From NCBI RefSeq assembly GCF_947242115.1, contig NC_074717.1:34512201-34576200 (forward strand): a DNA stretch of 64,000 nucleotides. Direction: 5' to 3'. The stretch comes from Biomphalaria glabrata. Lineage: Eukaryota > Mollusca > Gastropoda > Planorbidae. How positions within the stretch are numbered: the first letter of the stretch is position 1; every line of letters starts with the position of its first letter. Shown here piece after piece: positions 46,571 to 58,100 of the stretch. Below the pieces are notes generated by a model. The model was given only the letters and a program-made list of their open reading frames with translations, was not told the origin of the DNA and made no database searches. A program made the translations under genes and the position numbers.

Positions 46571-47050
46571 GACATGCCATTCGTTTATGGGCCGGTTTAT
46601 ATGGTAATGCCCGGGCCGATTTTGATACCCAGTCCGCCCCTGGGCAACTCATTCCCTTTTCTAATGACACAAGGAAAGAAGTAGCACTTGCGCGAATTTG
46701 TTTGATGAAATAAGAAATGTACCACCATCTTTGTGTTTTTCTTTTTTTGAGTATTGCATTAGGTTTTGTTTTTCTGTTTGTAAATTATGGTTCAATCTTT
46801 TATGTATTATACCTACTTTATTTTGAATTCTTCTGCCCTGAAGTGTCTCTAAGTTGAGTAATTTAACTAGTGGTCTTACTCTATTCAAATTGGAATATTT
46901 GTTTGTTACAAATCTCACTGCTCTAGTTTGTACTTGGTCTAGTTTCTTTATGTTTTCAAGAGTTGGAGGATCCCACACAAAGGATACATATTCTAATAAC
47001 GTTAAATAGCATTTTTGTTCTATGTTATTGTTTGATTTGTAAAACTTTCA

Positions 47051-48090
47051 TTTAATGTTGCAACAAACCATTCGTCTCCACCGCCTACAGCTTGTGACGT
47101 TGCAGGTCAGTGTTCAGGCCTTCTAATGACGATTGGTCTCGCTCCAAGCCCTAACTCCAACTCGAACTCTCTCGATCTCCCGTTACCTACTCCTTTCAAA
47201 CCTCACACCCCTCATACACGTCTGCAACCATTCACCTAGACCTGTTGACCAGGACCTCACCCCCTCATAATAGCCATGGTCAATGTTTAAGTACACGAGG
47301 TAGAATAAGATTCTAAATTTAGCCCTACCATGAATATAACCAAACATAGTTAGTAGCGTTATGTTTCTTCCTAATGAAATTTCGAATATTAAAATATTTG
47401 TTTCAAAAAAGATCACTTAAATTCCTCATTTTATTTAAGATGATTGACCATAAAAATTGAAAACATATATACATTCTGGCTATTCTATGCTTATTTATAT
47501 TTATAGTCATATACATTAATATTTAATGATTATTATTTAATAATATCTATAATTATTATTTATTTTCATTTACCTTTAATATGTACAGCATTAAGCCATT
47601 ACTATTTCATTTGTGATTTTTATATAAAGAAGCTGCGTTACAGATGAAACGATATCATTACAATGCTTCTGTTTTACTAGAATACAAAATTTGCTAAGGG
47701 AGTTTCTTAGTAAAACATATATTACACAAAAAAATTTGTTAAAACGTGATATGATAAAAAGAAATAATTTCTTTTCTTTTCCCATATATCAATCAGATTG
47801 ACTGACCCTTATCCAGAAAAAAAAATATTTTAAGTACACACATAATGACATTTTTTTGCACCTGTGGACATTCAAATATTTGTCTCCCTTTAGTTGTGGT
47901 CCACATAAGAAATGCTTTGTTTTCTTCATAGTTTTCTCTATACCAAAAGTAATAGATTAAGTTTGAAATCAAGCTAATATGATATATAATAATAATAATA
48001 CTAAAAATAATAATAATTATAAGGCTTGTCTTGGAAGATTAATAAGAAATGTAGTTAAGGGCTGTATCACAAGGTCCTCAGGGCTTACTT
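47051..48090. other. No gene seen
   Basis: 47060-47280 is GC-richer, with a CT-rich stretch of unknown origin. The rest is AT-rich with an (AAT)n run near 47985-48020. Confidence 0.45.
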
Positions 48091-48475
48091 AATACCTTTC
48101 TTCAGGGAACAGTATCAGGAAGAAGAAGAAGAGGCAGACAGAAAAGAGCGATGGTAAGACGACATAAAATGAGAGGATCTCTCGTTGAAGAAGATTTTAT
48201 TCAAGGCAAAAGACAGAGAGGAATAAAGAAAGACAACAGGGGCGTAGCTAGCAATTTTCCATCGTTTGGAGGCCCGGGGGGCCTGACTCCTTGGGGGCCC
48301 CTGCATTTTGCGAAATATTTAATTTTTAATGTAAAAAACACTCATTTGGGCCCTCTCGAGTGGGGGCCCGGGGGGATTTTCAAATTCTCCCCCCTCCTTC
48401 CCCACCTTAGCTTCGCCATTGAAAGACAAATTATTAGTGTAGCTCCAACGATTTCACGGATCGAAGGATAGGTTA
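48091..48475 (+). mobile_element. LINE-C C-terminal piece, split by a small hAT MITE
   Basis: 'GRRRRGRQKRAMVRRHKM' is the same as the C-terminal tail at 31920-31980. After the MITE come 'RQIISVAPTISRIEG' and a stop. 5'-truncated. Confidence 0.72.
48237..48421. mobile_element. 185-bp hAT-like MITE in LINE-C
   Basis: The ends CAGGGGCGTAGCTAGC and, read inward, CAATGGCGAAGCTAAG are imperfect inverted repeats. The exact 8-bp target duplication is aaagacaa (48229-48236 and 48422-48429). It is GC-rich inside with GGGGCCC runs. Confidence 0.88.
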
Positions 48476-49020
48476 AGGAAAGGTAAGGGAATCAATAGTT
48501 TTAATAAGATATTGACAGCTAAAGAGGAATATTTATAAATTATTTTATAGTTATTTACCTTATAATTTATAATGTGTCTTACATTTTAGTCATACATCTA
48601 AGTCAAATGTCTTAAATTGTAGACACAAGTCTTATAAAGTGTCTATCCTCTAGGAAAAAAAGATTATATTAGGCCTAATTATTATTATTATCATGGAAGT
48701 TTATTAAGTTTCAATCTGTGGCACTGCCAAAGTTGAGCTTCGTTAAAGGTAAACAAAATTCATGGTAGTCCATTTATCAGAGTAAACTAAGAAATTGTCT
48801 AACGACGTGGCAGGTCTGCAGCAGTTCTGCCCTTTGACAGTTAATAAAGATCCTCTTAGGAATGCTTAGGGCTTTGAATGTGTCTGTGAGATCAGTTGTC
48901 CATATCTCATCAGTTGATATAACAACAAGGTGTATTTAAATTTTAGACCGCTTCTATAGTCGCTTAATCACTAAGCTTAGGTTCCCATATTTGCTTTGAT
49001 TCCCAATCGCACAAATTCAC
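48476..49020. mobile_element. LINE fragment at about 48740-48965 (-), otherwise no gene
   Basis: The minus strand reads 'STDEIWTTDLTDTFKALSIP', then 'KRIFINCQRAELLQTCHVVR', which resembles the C-terminal end of a LINE polyprotein. The flanks are AT-rich. Confidence 0.4.
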
Positions 49021-49021
49021 A

Positions 49022-49370
49022 CTAGTCGACCGGCGGCGTAGCATACGCCGCTATTTTGCAGGGACGACCTTAGGCCACTGCAACCTATGCGACCGCAGTG
49101 GGCCCCGCACTTTTATAGGACCCGCGCTAATTCTAGGTGTATAAATTATTAAATTAAACCATTTTATAACCTATAACAGATTTCCCGTGGCCTCGTGTCG
49201 ATTTAAAAGGAGGTCCTGGAAATCCCCTGAAATTGTAAAATATACGAAAAAGTCCTGAATGTATCCGGAAAGTATCAATATCTTTTGAAAACTCTTAGAA
49301 ATCTCCTGAAATATATATACGAAAATTGTCATTTTGGGGTGTCATTCCATTAAAAGTAAGTAATCTTCTT
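49022..49370 (-). mobile_element. Composite: Helitron 3' end joined to hAT MITE
   Basis: CTAG at 49022-49025, TCGACCGG, then the hairpin cggcgta-gca-tacgccg on the plus strand are a Helitron 3' end in minus orientation. At 49059, right after ctattttg, a MITE of the 40241 family begins (CAGGGACGACCTTAGG). The same junction occurs at 27594-27602. The far end of the composite was not found. Confidence 0.72.
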
Positions 49371-49914
49371 TAAAACTGAATATAACTGAATATAACTTTT
49401 ATTATAAATATACATCTATTTACCTTGAAAGGAAGTGTCTGCAAAAATACAAGTGAAATGACAATTTTAAACAGGATATATCTAAAAAAAAAAAATTAAA
49501 CGTCTTTTCTTCCACACGTCTCCGGCTGCTCTCCCCTTAAAAATTTTACATATGCTGTATTTACTTGAATTACGACAGACCACCTCGGGGTTTCATCAGA
49601 AACATTTTAGTCTATACAACCAAAACATTCGCCCTACTTTCCAGACAGCTATACGCACACAGACTCTATAACAAAGTTCAAATTGTCAACGTGTTTCTTT
49701 AATGTACGTAGAGTAGGCCTAGTAGGTAGATCGAAATCCATTTTAAGGACTCGAATAGGGAGAAGTAAAGCTTAAATATAAATTTGCAAATTATTTTTAA
49801 AGTTGTTTAAAGATAGATATATAGCCTTAATCCTAGACCTAGATGGATTGAACAATTTTCATAACAAGTTTTGCTCATTACGCCTAATATGTCTAACAAC
49901 CTTGTTTTAAGTTA
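49371..49914. other. No gene seen
   Basis: AT-rich, with no recognised repeat or domain. Confidence 0.45.
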
Positions 49915-50180
49915 AGTTCCCCTTTCAAACCATGTTGTCTATATGACAGAAGATGTAAAGTTCATCTGTTTCAGTGTCCTACGGTTAACGAGGGCGTTAT
50001 GTGGCCAGCACAATGACCAACCGCCTTTACTTTTCCTCAGCTAATGTCAGGTACCCATTAAATCTGGTTGGACTTAGAGGCGCCCTAAAAAAAAACCGAA
50101 AAAAAAGTCCAGTTTTCACCAGGATTCGGAACCCTCCTGTTCGGAAGCCAAGCGCTTTACCACTCAGCCACCGCGCCTGT
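49915..50180 (-). mobile_element. tRNA-derived SINE
   Basis: The minus-strand head gcgcggtggctgagtggtaa leads to aagcgcttggcttccg and a B box with ttccgaatcctgg. The body runs to aaaggggaactt at 49915. One base in the B box differs from the consensus. Confidence 0.85.
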
Positions 50181-50379
50181 CAATGTATATGGTAGTAGGA
50201 CATTTTGATGGTAAGAGATTCCCAATTCTAAGAGTTACACTTTATTCATTTAGTAATATTGATTATTATATAGTTTCAAAATTAACTAATATATCATTCC
50301 TATAGCTAACTACTTTCGATACATTATTATTTACACAATGCTTTTGAGGACAAGCATGAAAGGATGTCCGTTATAAAGC

Positions 50380-50445
50380 ACACGATTTTTTGGCCCGATG
50401 GGAAAGAAATGCCCGTGCCGATATGGACACCCAGTCTGCCCTGAA
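50380..50445. mobile_element. End fragment of the 44460-type hAT
   Basis: It matches the right end of 44460-46642: ggcccgatggg, aaatgcccgtgccgatatgg, acacccagtctgccctg. The rest of the element is missing. Confidence 0.55.
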
Positions 50446-50552
50446 TAATAACGAGTAATTAATTGACTAATAAAATAATTTTTTATTGATATTCCTTTAG
50501 TTAGGTACAACAAAAAAATGTAATCAGAGATTGGATGTGATAGAAATAAAGT

Positions 50553-51990
50553 GTAGTGAGTTGATAGAAGCTTTGTAAAAACTGACCAGAGAGACAGACC
50601 GAGTGAGTTGATAGAAGCTTTGTAAAAACTGACCAGAGAGACAGACCGAGTGAGTTGATAGAAGCTTTGTAAAAACTGACCAGAGAGACAGACCGAGTGA
50701 GTTGATAGAAGCTTTGTAAAAACTGACCAGAGAGACAGACCGAGTGAGTTGATAGAAGCTTTGTAAAAACTGACCAGAGAGACAGACCGAGTGAGTTGAT
50801 AGAAGCTTTGTAAAAACTGACCAGAGAGACAGACCGAGTGAGTTGATAGAAGCTTTGTAAAAACTGACCAGAGAGACAGACCGAGTGAGTTGATAGAAGC
50901 TTTGTAAAAACTGACCAGAGAGACAGACCGAGTGAGTTGATAGAAGCTTTGTAAAAACTGACCAGAGACAGACCGAGTGAGTTGATAGAAGCTTTGTAAA
51001 AACTGACCAGAGAGACAGACCGAGTGAGTTGATAGAAGCTTTGTAAAAACTGACCAGAGAGACAGGCCGAGTGAGTTGATAGAAACTTTGTAAAATCTGA
51101 CCAGAGACAGACCGAGTGAGTTGATAGAAGCTTTGTAAAAACTGACCAGAAAGACAGACCGAGTGAGTTGATAGAAACTTTGTAAAAACTGACCAGAGAG
51201 ACAGACCGAGTGAGTTGATAGAAGCTTTGTAAAAACTGATCAGAGAGACAGACCGAGTGAGTTGATAGAAGCTTTGTAAAAACTGACCAGAGACAGACCG
51301 AGTGAGTTGATAGAAGCTTTGTAAAAACTGATCAGAGAGACAGACCGAGTGAGTTGATAGAAGCTTTGTAAAAACTGATCAGAGAGACAGGCCGAGTGAG
51401 TTGATAGAAGCTTTGTAAAAACTGATCAGAGAGACAGGCCGAGTGAGTTGATAGAAGCTTTGTAAAAACTGACCAGAGAGACAGACCGAGTGAGTTGATA
51501 GAAGCTTTGTAAAAACTGACCAGAGAGACAGGCCGAGTGAGTTGATAGAAGCTTTGTAAAAACTGACCAGAGAGACAGGCCGAGTGAGTTGATAGAAGCT
51601 TTGTAAAAACTGACCAGAGAGACAGGCCGAGTGAGTTGATAGAAGCTTTGTAAAAACTGACCAGAGAGACAGACCGAGTGAGTTGATAGAAGCTTTGTAA
51701 AAACTGATCAGAGAGACAGGCCGAGTGAGTTGATAGAAGCTTTGTAAAAACTGACCAGAGAGACAGACCGAGTGAGTTGATAGAAGCTTTGTAAAAACTG
51801 ATCAGAGAGACAGACCGAATGAGTTGATAGAAGCTTTGTAAAAACTGACCAGAGAGACAGACCGAGTGAGTTGATAGAAGCTTTGTAAAAACTGACCAGA
51901 GAGACAGACCGAGTGATTTGATAGAAGCTTTCTAAAAACTGACCAGAGAGACAGACCGAGTGAGTTGATAGAAGCTTTGTAAAAACTGAC
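50553..51990. repeat. 47-bp minisatellite, about 30 copies
   Basis: The unit is gagtgagttgatagaagctt, tgtaaaaactgaccagagag, acagacc (47 bp), with a few 45-bp units lacking one AG. Copies differ by few bases (gacc/gatc, agacc/aggcc). The reverse complement equals the opening of the DR1 repeat (acaaagcttctatcaactca, then gtctgtct-x-ctggt), best seen at 63690-63735. It ends about 180 bases past the stop codon of the giant gene. Confidence 0.96.
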
Positions 51991-52096
51991 ATATTGTCGG
52001 TTAATAGTTAGAAGGGTAAAAAGAAAGTTTTTAAACTTAATTATCACCATTATTTCTACTATTCTATTTGTAGCAGTTTAGGAAAATGCGTTGCAT

Positions 52097-52102
52097 TTTA
52101 AT
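52097..52102 (-). terminator. Possible poly(A) signal ATTAAA for gene 4
   Basis: TTTAAT on the plus strand reads ATTAAA on the minus strand, about 70 bases past the stop codon. No AATAAA is nearer. Confidence 0.35.
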
Positions 52103-52169
52103 TAAGGTAAAATATTAATTTTAAAGCAATACGTTGGATTTCAACAACCTAAGTTTGCTGACAGCGTAA

Positions 52170-55100
52170 TTACAATTTTTTCAAGAGAATAACAAAGGAA
52201 GATATGACAAGAGATAAAGTCCCAGAAATAAGAGAACTTCCTCTACACGCAGCTTGTGTTACCATGTTGTACTCGCGCTGTGTACAACCGCTGTCTGCAT
52301 CCAGACATGTCTTTGAAGAGATACTTAAAAATTGCAGGGCTTCACAATATCTTGAAGACATATACAAATTTTTTACGGTGTTGTCTTTGGCTATACAGCT
52401 TGAAATTTGTGATCTACATTGCTGACTACTCGATACAAGAGCAATGCTAACGTTTTCGCCAGCAGTATTCTCGACTGTTGTAGAACTTGTTCCACAAGCA
52501 GCATTTCTCAATCTGAAGTACTCGGTCAGAGTACAGCCTCTGTTTTCGACAAGACAAATCAAAAAAGCGAAACTTGGTGTTGAGTATCTAATGGCTTCAC
52601 AATATTTTAAAGACGTGTACAACTTTTGGACCGTAATATCTAAGGCTATACAGCTTGTAACTTGTGATTGACATTGTTGACTGGTAGACGCAAGGGCTGT
52701 CTCCACGTCTTTGGTATCATTATGGTTAGTTGTTAAATTTGTTCCACAAGCAGCATTCCTCACGCTGTCGTACTCGCTCTGGGTACAGCCACTGTTTATG
52801 ACCAGACACGTCTGAGAAGAGAAACTAGCAGTTAAATATTGCATGGCTTCACAATATTTGGAAGACATGTACAAATTCGTGACCGTTGTATCTCTGACTA
52901 TACAGTTTGAAATTTGCAATCTACATTGCTGACTACTCGATACAAGAGCTATGCTAACGTTTTCAGCCCTATCCAGACCAGTAGTTGAATTGGTGCCACA
53001 AGCAGCGTTTCTCAATCTGAAGTACTCGGTCAGAGTACAGCCTCTGTTTTCGACAAGACAAATCAAAAAAGCGAAACTTGGTGTTGAGTATCTAATGGCT
53101 TCACAATATTTTAAAGACGTGTACAAATTTTGGACCGCGATATCTAAGGCTGTACAGCTTGTAACTTGTGATTGACATTGTTGACTGGTAGACGCAAGGG
53201 CTGTCTCCACGTCTTTGGTATCATTATGGTTAGTTGTTAAATTTGTTCCACAAGCAGCATTCCTCACGCTGTCGTACTCGCTCTGGGTACAGCCACTGTT
53301 TATGACAAGACACGTCTGAGAAGAGAAACTGGCAGTTGAATATTGCATGGCTTCACAATATTTGGAAGACATGTACAAATTATTGACCGATGTATCTCTG
53401 ACTATACAGTTTGAAATTTGCAATCTACATTGCTGACTACTCGATACAAGAGCTATGCTAACGTTTTCAGCCCTATCCAGACCAGTAGTTGAATTGGTGC
53501 CACAAGCAGCATTTCTCAGTCTGAAGTACTCATTCAGAGTGCAGCCATTGTCTTTGACCAAGCATGTCAGAGAAACGAAACTGGGCGTTGAGTATCTAAT
53601 GGCTTCACAATATTTTAAAGACGTGTACAACTTTTGGACCGCGATATCTAAGGCTGTACAGCTTGTAACTTGTGATTGACATTGTTGATTGGTAGATGCA
53701 AGAGCCGTCTCCACGTCTTTGGTACCATTATGGTTAGTTGTTAAATTTGTTCCACAAGCAGCATTCCTCACGCTGTCGTACTCGCTCTGGGTACAGCCAC
53801 TGTTTATGACAAGACACGTCTGAGAAGAGAAACTGGCAGTTGAATATTGCATGGCTTCACAATATTTGGAAGACATGTACAAATTCGTGACCGTTGTATC
53901 TCTGAGTATACAGTTTGAAATTTGCAATCTACATTGCTGACTACTCGATACAAGAGCTATGCTAACGTTTTCAGCCCTATCCAGACCAGTAGTTGAATTG
54001 GTGCCACAAGCAGCATTTCTCAGTCTGAAGTACTCATTCAGAGTGCAGCCATTGTCTTTGACCAAGCATGTCAGAGAAGCGAAACTGGGCGTTGAGTATC
54101 TAATGGCTTCACAATATTTTAAAGACGTGTACAACTTTTGGACCGCGATATCTAAGGCTGTACAGCTTGTAACTTGTGATTGACATTGTTGATTGGTAGA
54201 TGCAAGAGCCGTCTCCACGTCTTTGGTACCATTATGGTTAGTTGTTAAATTTGTTCCACAAGCAGCATTCCTCACGCTGTCGTACTCGCTCTGGGTACAG
54301 CCACTGTTTATGACAAGACACGTCTGAGAAGAGAAACTGGCAGTTGAATATTGCATGGCTTCACAATATTTGGAAGACATGTACAAATTCGTGACGGCTG
54401 TATCTCTGACTATACAGTTTGAAATTTGCAATCTACATTGCTGACTACTCGATACAAGAGCTATGCTAACGTTTTCAGCCCTATCCAGACCAGTAGTTGA
54501 ATTGGTGCCACAAGCAGCATTTCTCAGTCTGAAGTACTCGGTCAGAGTGCAGCCATTGTCTTTGACCAAGCATGTCAGAGAAGCGAAACTGGGCGTTGAG
54601 TATCTAACGGCTTCACAATATTTTAAAGACGTGTACAAATTTTGGACCGCGATATCTAAGGCTGTACAGCTTGTAACTTGTGATTGACATTGTTGATTGG
54701 TAGATGCAAGAGCCGTCTCCACGTCTTTGGTATCATTATGGTTAGTTGTTAAATTTGTTCCACAAGCAGCATTCCTCACGCTGTCGTACTCGCTCTGGGT
54801 ACAGCCACTGTTTATGACAAGACACGTCTGAGAAGAGAAACTGGCAGTTGAATATTGCATGGCTTCACAATATTTGGAAGACATGTACAAATTCGTGACC
54901 GTTGTATCTCTGAGTATACAGTTTGAAATTTGCAATCTACATTGCTGACTACTCGATACAAGAGCTATGCTAACATTTTCAGCCCTATCCAGACCAGTAG
55001 TTGAATTGGTGCCACAAGCAGCATTTCTCAGTCTGAAGTACTCATTCAGAGTGCAGCCATTGTCTTTGACCAAGCATGTCAGAGAAGCGAAACTGGGCGT

Positions 55101-58100
55101 TGAGTATCTAATGGCTTCACAATATTTTAAAGACGTGTACATATTTTGGACCGTTATATCTAAGGCTGTACAGCTTGTAACTTGTGATTGACATTGTTGA
55201 TTGGTAGATGCAAGAGCCGTCTCCACGTCTTTGGTATCATTATGGTTAGTTGTTAAATTTGTTCCGCAAGCAGCATTCCTCACGCTGTCGTACTCGCTCT
55301 GGGTACAGCCACTGTTTATGACAAGACACGTCTGAGAAGAGAAACTGGCAGTTGAATATTGCATGGCTTCACAATATTTGGAAGACATGTACAAATTCGT
55401 GACGGCTGTATCTCTGACTATACAGTTTGAAATTTGCAATCTACATTGCTGACTACTCGATACAAGAGCTATGCTAACGTTTTCAGCCCTATCCAGACCA
55501 GTAGTTGAATTGGTGCCACAAGCAGCATTTCTCAGTCTGAAGTACTCGGTCAGAGTGCAGCCATTGTCTTTGACCAAGCATGTCAGAGAAGCGAAACTGG
55601 GCGTTGAGTATCTAACGGCTTCACAATATTTTAAAGACGTGTACAAATTTTGGACCGCGATATCTAAGGCTGTACAGCTTGTAACTTGTGATTGACATTG
55701 TTGATTGGTAGATGCAAGAGCCGTCTCCACGTCTTTGGTATCATTATGGTTAGTTGTTAAATTTGTTCCACAAGCAGCATTCCTCACGCTGTCGTACTCG
55801 CTCTGGGTACAGCCACTGTTTATGACAAGACACGTCTGAGAAGAGAAACTGGCAGTTGAATATTGCATGGCTTCACAATATTTGGAAGACATGTACAAAT
55901 TCGTGACCGTTGTATCTCTGAGTATACAGTTTGAAATTTGCAATCTACATTGCTGACTACTCGATACAAGAGCTATGCTAACATTTTCAGCCCTATCCAG
56001 ACCAGTAGTTGAATTGGTGCCACAAGCAGCATTTCTCAGTCTGAAGTACTCATTCAGAGTGCAGCCATTGTCTTTGACCAAGCATGTCAGAGAAGCGAAA
56101 CTGGGCGTTGAGTATCTAATGGCTTCACAATATTTTAAAGACGTGTACATATTTTGGACCGTTATATCTAAGGCTGTACAGCTTGTAACTTGTGATTGAC
56201 ATTGTTGATTGGTAGATGCAAGAGCCGTCTCCACGTCTTTGGTATCATTATGGTTAGTTGTTAAATTTGTTCCACAAGCAGCATTCCTCACGCTGTCGTA
56301 CTCGCTCTGGGTACAGCCACTGTTTATGACAAGACACGTCTGAGAAGAGAAACTGGCAGTTGAATATTGCATGGCTTCACAATATTTGGAAGACATGTAC
56401 AAATTCGTGACGGCTGTATCTCTGACTATACAGTTTGAAATTTGCAATCTACATTGCTGACTACTCGATACAAGAGCTATGCTAACGTTTTCAGCCCTAT
56501 CCAGACCAGTAGTTGAATTGGTGCCACAAGCAGCATTTCTCAGTCTGAAGTACTCGGTCAGAGTGCAGCCATTGTCTTTGACCAAGCATGTCAGAGAAGC
56601 GAAACTGGGCGTTGAGTATCTAACGGCTTCACAATATTTTAAAGACGTGTACAAATTTTGGACCGCGATATCTAAGGCTGTACAGCTTGTAACTTGTGAT
56701 TGACATTGTTGATTGGTAGATGCAAGAGCCGTCTCCACGTCTTTGGTATCATTATGGTTAGTTGTTAAATTTGTTCCACAAGCAGCATTCCTCACGCTGT
56801 CGTACTCGCTCTGGGTACAGCCACTGTTTATGACAAGACACGTCTGAGAAGAGAAACTGGCAGTTGAATATTGCATGGCTTCACAATATTTGGAAGACAT
56901 GTACAAATTCGTGACCGTTGTATCTCTGAGTATACAGTTTGAAATTTGCAATCTACATTGCTGACTACTCGATACAAGAGCTATGCTAACATTTTCAGCC
57001 CTATCCAGACCAGTAGTTGAATTGGTGCCACAAGCAGCATTTCTCAGTCTGAAGTACTCATTCAGAGTGCAGCCATTGTCTTTGACCAAGCATGTCAGAG
57101 AAGCGAAACTGGGCGTTGAGTATCTAATGGCTTCACAATATTTTAAAGACGTGTACATATTTTGGACCGTTATATCTAAGGCTGTACAGCTTGTAACTTG
57201 TGATTGACATTGTTGATTGGTAGATGCAAGAGCCGTCTCCACGTCTTTGGTATCATTATGGTTAGTTGTTAAATTTGTTCCACAAGCAGCATTCCTCACG
57301 CTGTCGTACTCGCTCTGGGTACAGCCACTAATTATGACCAGACACGTCTGAGAAGAGAAACTGGCAGTTGAATATTGCATGGCTTCACAATATTTGGAAG
57401 ACATGTACAAATTCGTGACCGTTTTATCTCTGACTATACAGTTTGAAATTTGCAATCTACATTGCTGACTACTCGATACAAGAGCTATGCTAACGTTTTC
57501 AGCCCTATCCAGACCAGTAGTTGAATTGGTGCCACAAGCAGCATTTCTCAGTCTGAAGTACTCATTCAGAGTGCAGCCATTGTCTTTGACCAAGCATGTC
57601 AGAGAAGCGAAACTGGGCGTTGAGTATCTAATGGCTTCACAATATTTTAAAGACGTGTACAAATTTTGGACCGTTATATCTAAGGCTGTACAGCTTGTAA
57701 CTTGTGATTGACATTGTTGACTGGTAGACGCAAGGGCTGTCTCCACGTCTTTGGTACCATTATGGTTAGTTGTTAAATTTGTTCCACAAGCAGCATTCCT
57801 CACGCTGTCGTACTCGCTCTGGGTACAGCCACTGTTTATGACCAGACACGTCTGAGAAGAGAAACTGGCAGTTGAATATTGCATGGCTTCACAATATTTG
57901 GAAGACATGTACAATTTCGTGACGGCTGTATCTCTGACTATACAGTTTGAAATTTGCAATCTACATTGCTGACTACTCGATACAAGAGCTATGCTAACAT
58001 TTTCAGCCCTATCCAGACCAGTAGTTGAATTGGTGCCACAAGCAGCATTTCTCAGTCTGAAGTACTCGGTCAGAGTGCAGCCATTGTCTTCGACCAAGCA

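Larger units (their letters stand above)
44460..46642. mobile_element. hAT element, 2.2 kb, carrying other repeats
   Basis: The ends CAGGGGCGGACTGG and CCAGTCCGCCCCTG are perfect 14-base inverted repeats, and an exact 8-bp target duplication, ggcaactc (44452-44459 and 46643-46650), flanks them. No hAT transposase is visible. Instead the interior holds pieces of three LINEs (44925-45385, 45657-45800, 46240-46570). Its right-end text (atggacacccagtctgccct type) recurs at 50380-50445. It sits inside a CR1-like LINE. Confidence 0.9.
44310..47050 (-). mobile_element. CR1-like LINE 3' portion, split by a hAT element
   Basis: The minus strand encodes 'LIEYVSSVWDP'-type sequence near 46960-47010, 'NRVRPLVKLLNLETLQGRR' and 'NHNLQTEKQNLMQYSKK' (46661-46978). 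After the hAT it continues with 'ESTRKTND'-type text and the 3' end motif (acagacgttacttcaaaaaa on the plus strand, 44335-44354). It is the same family as 32866-33600 in opposite orientation. Broken. Confidence 0.8.

Noticed and set aside
50553-51990. CRISPR-like array
   Set aside because: Units are continuous 47-bp repeats with no unique spacers, no cas genes and an animal genome.
52204-57711. Plus-strand frames of about 74 residues recurring every 504 bp
   Set aside because: They are shadows of the giant gene on the opposite strand, repeated because the gene repeats.
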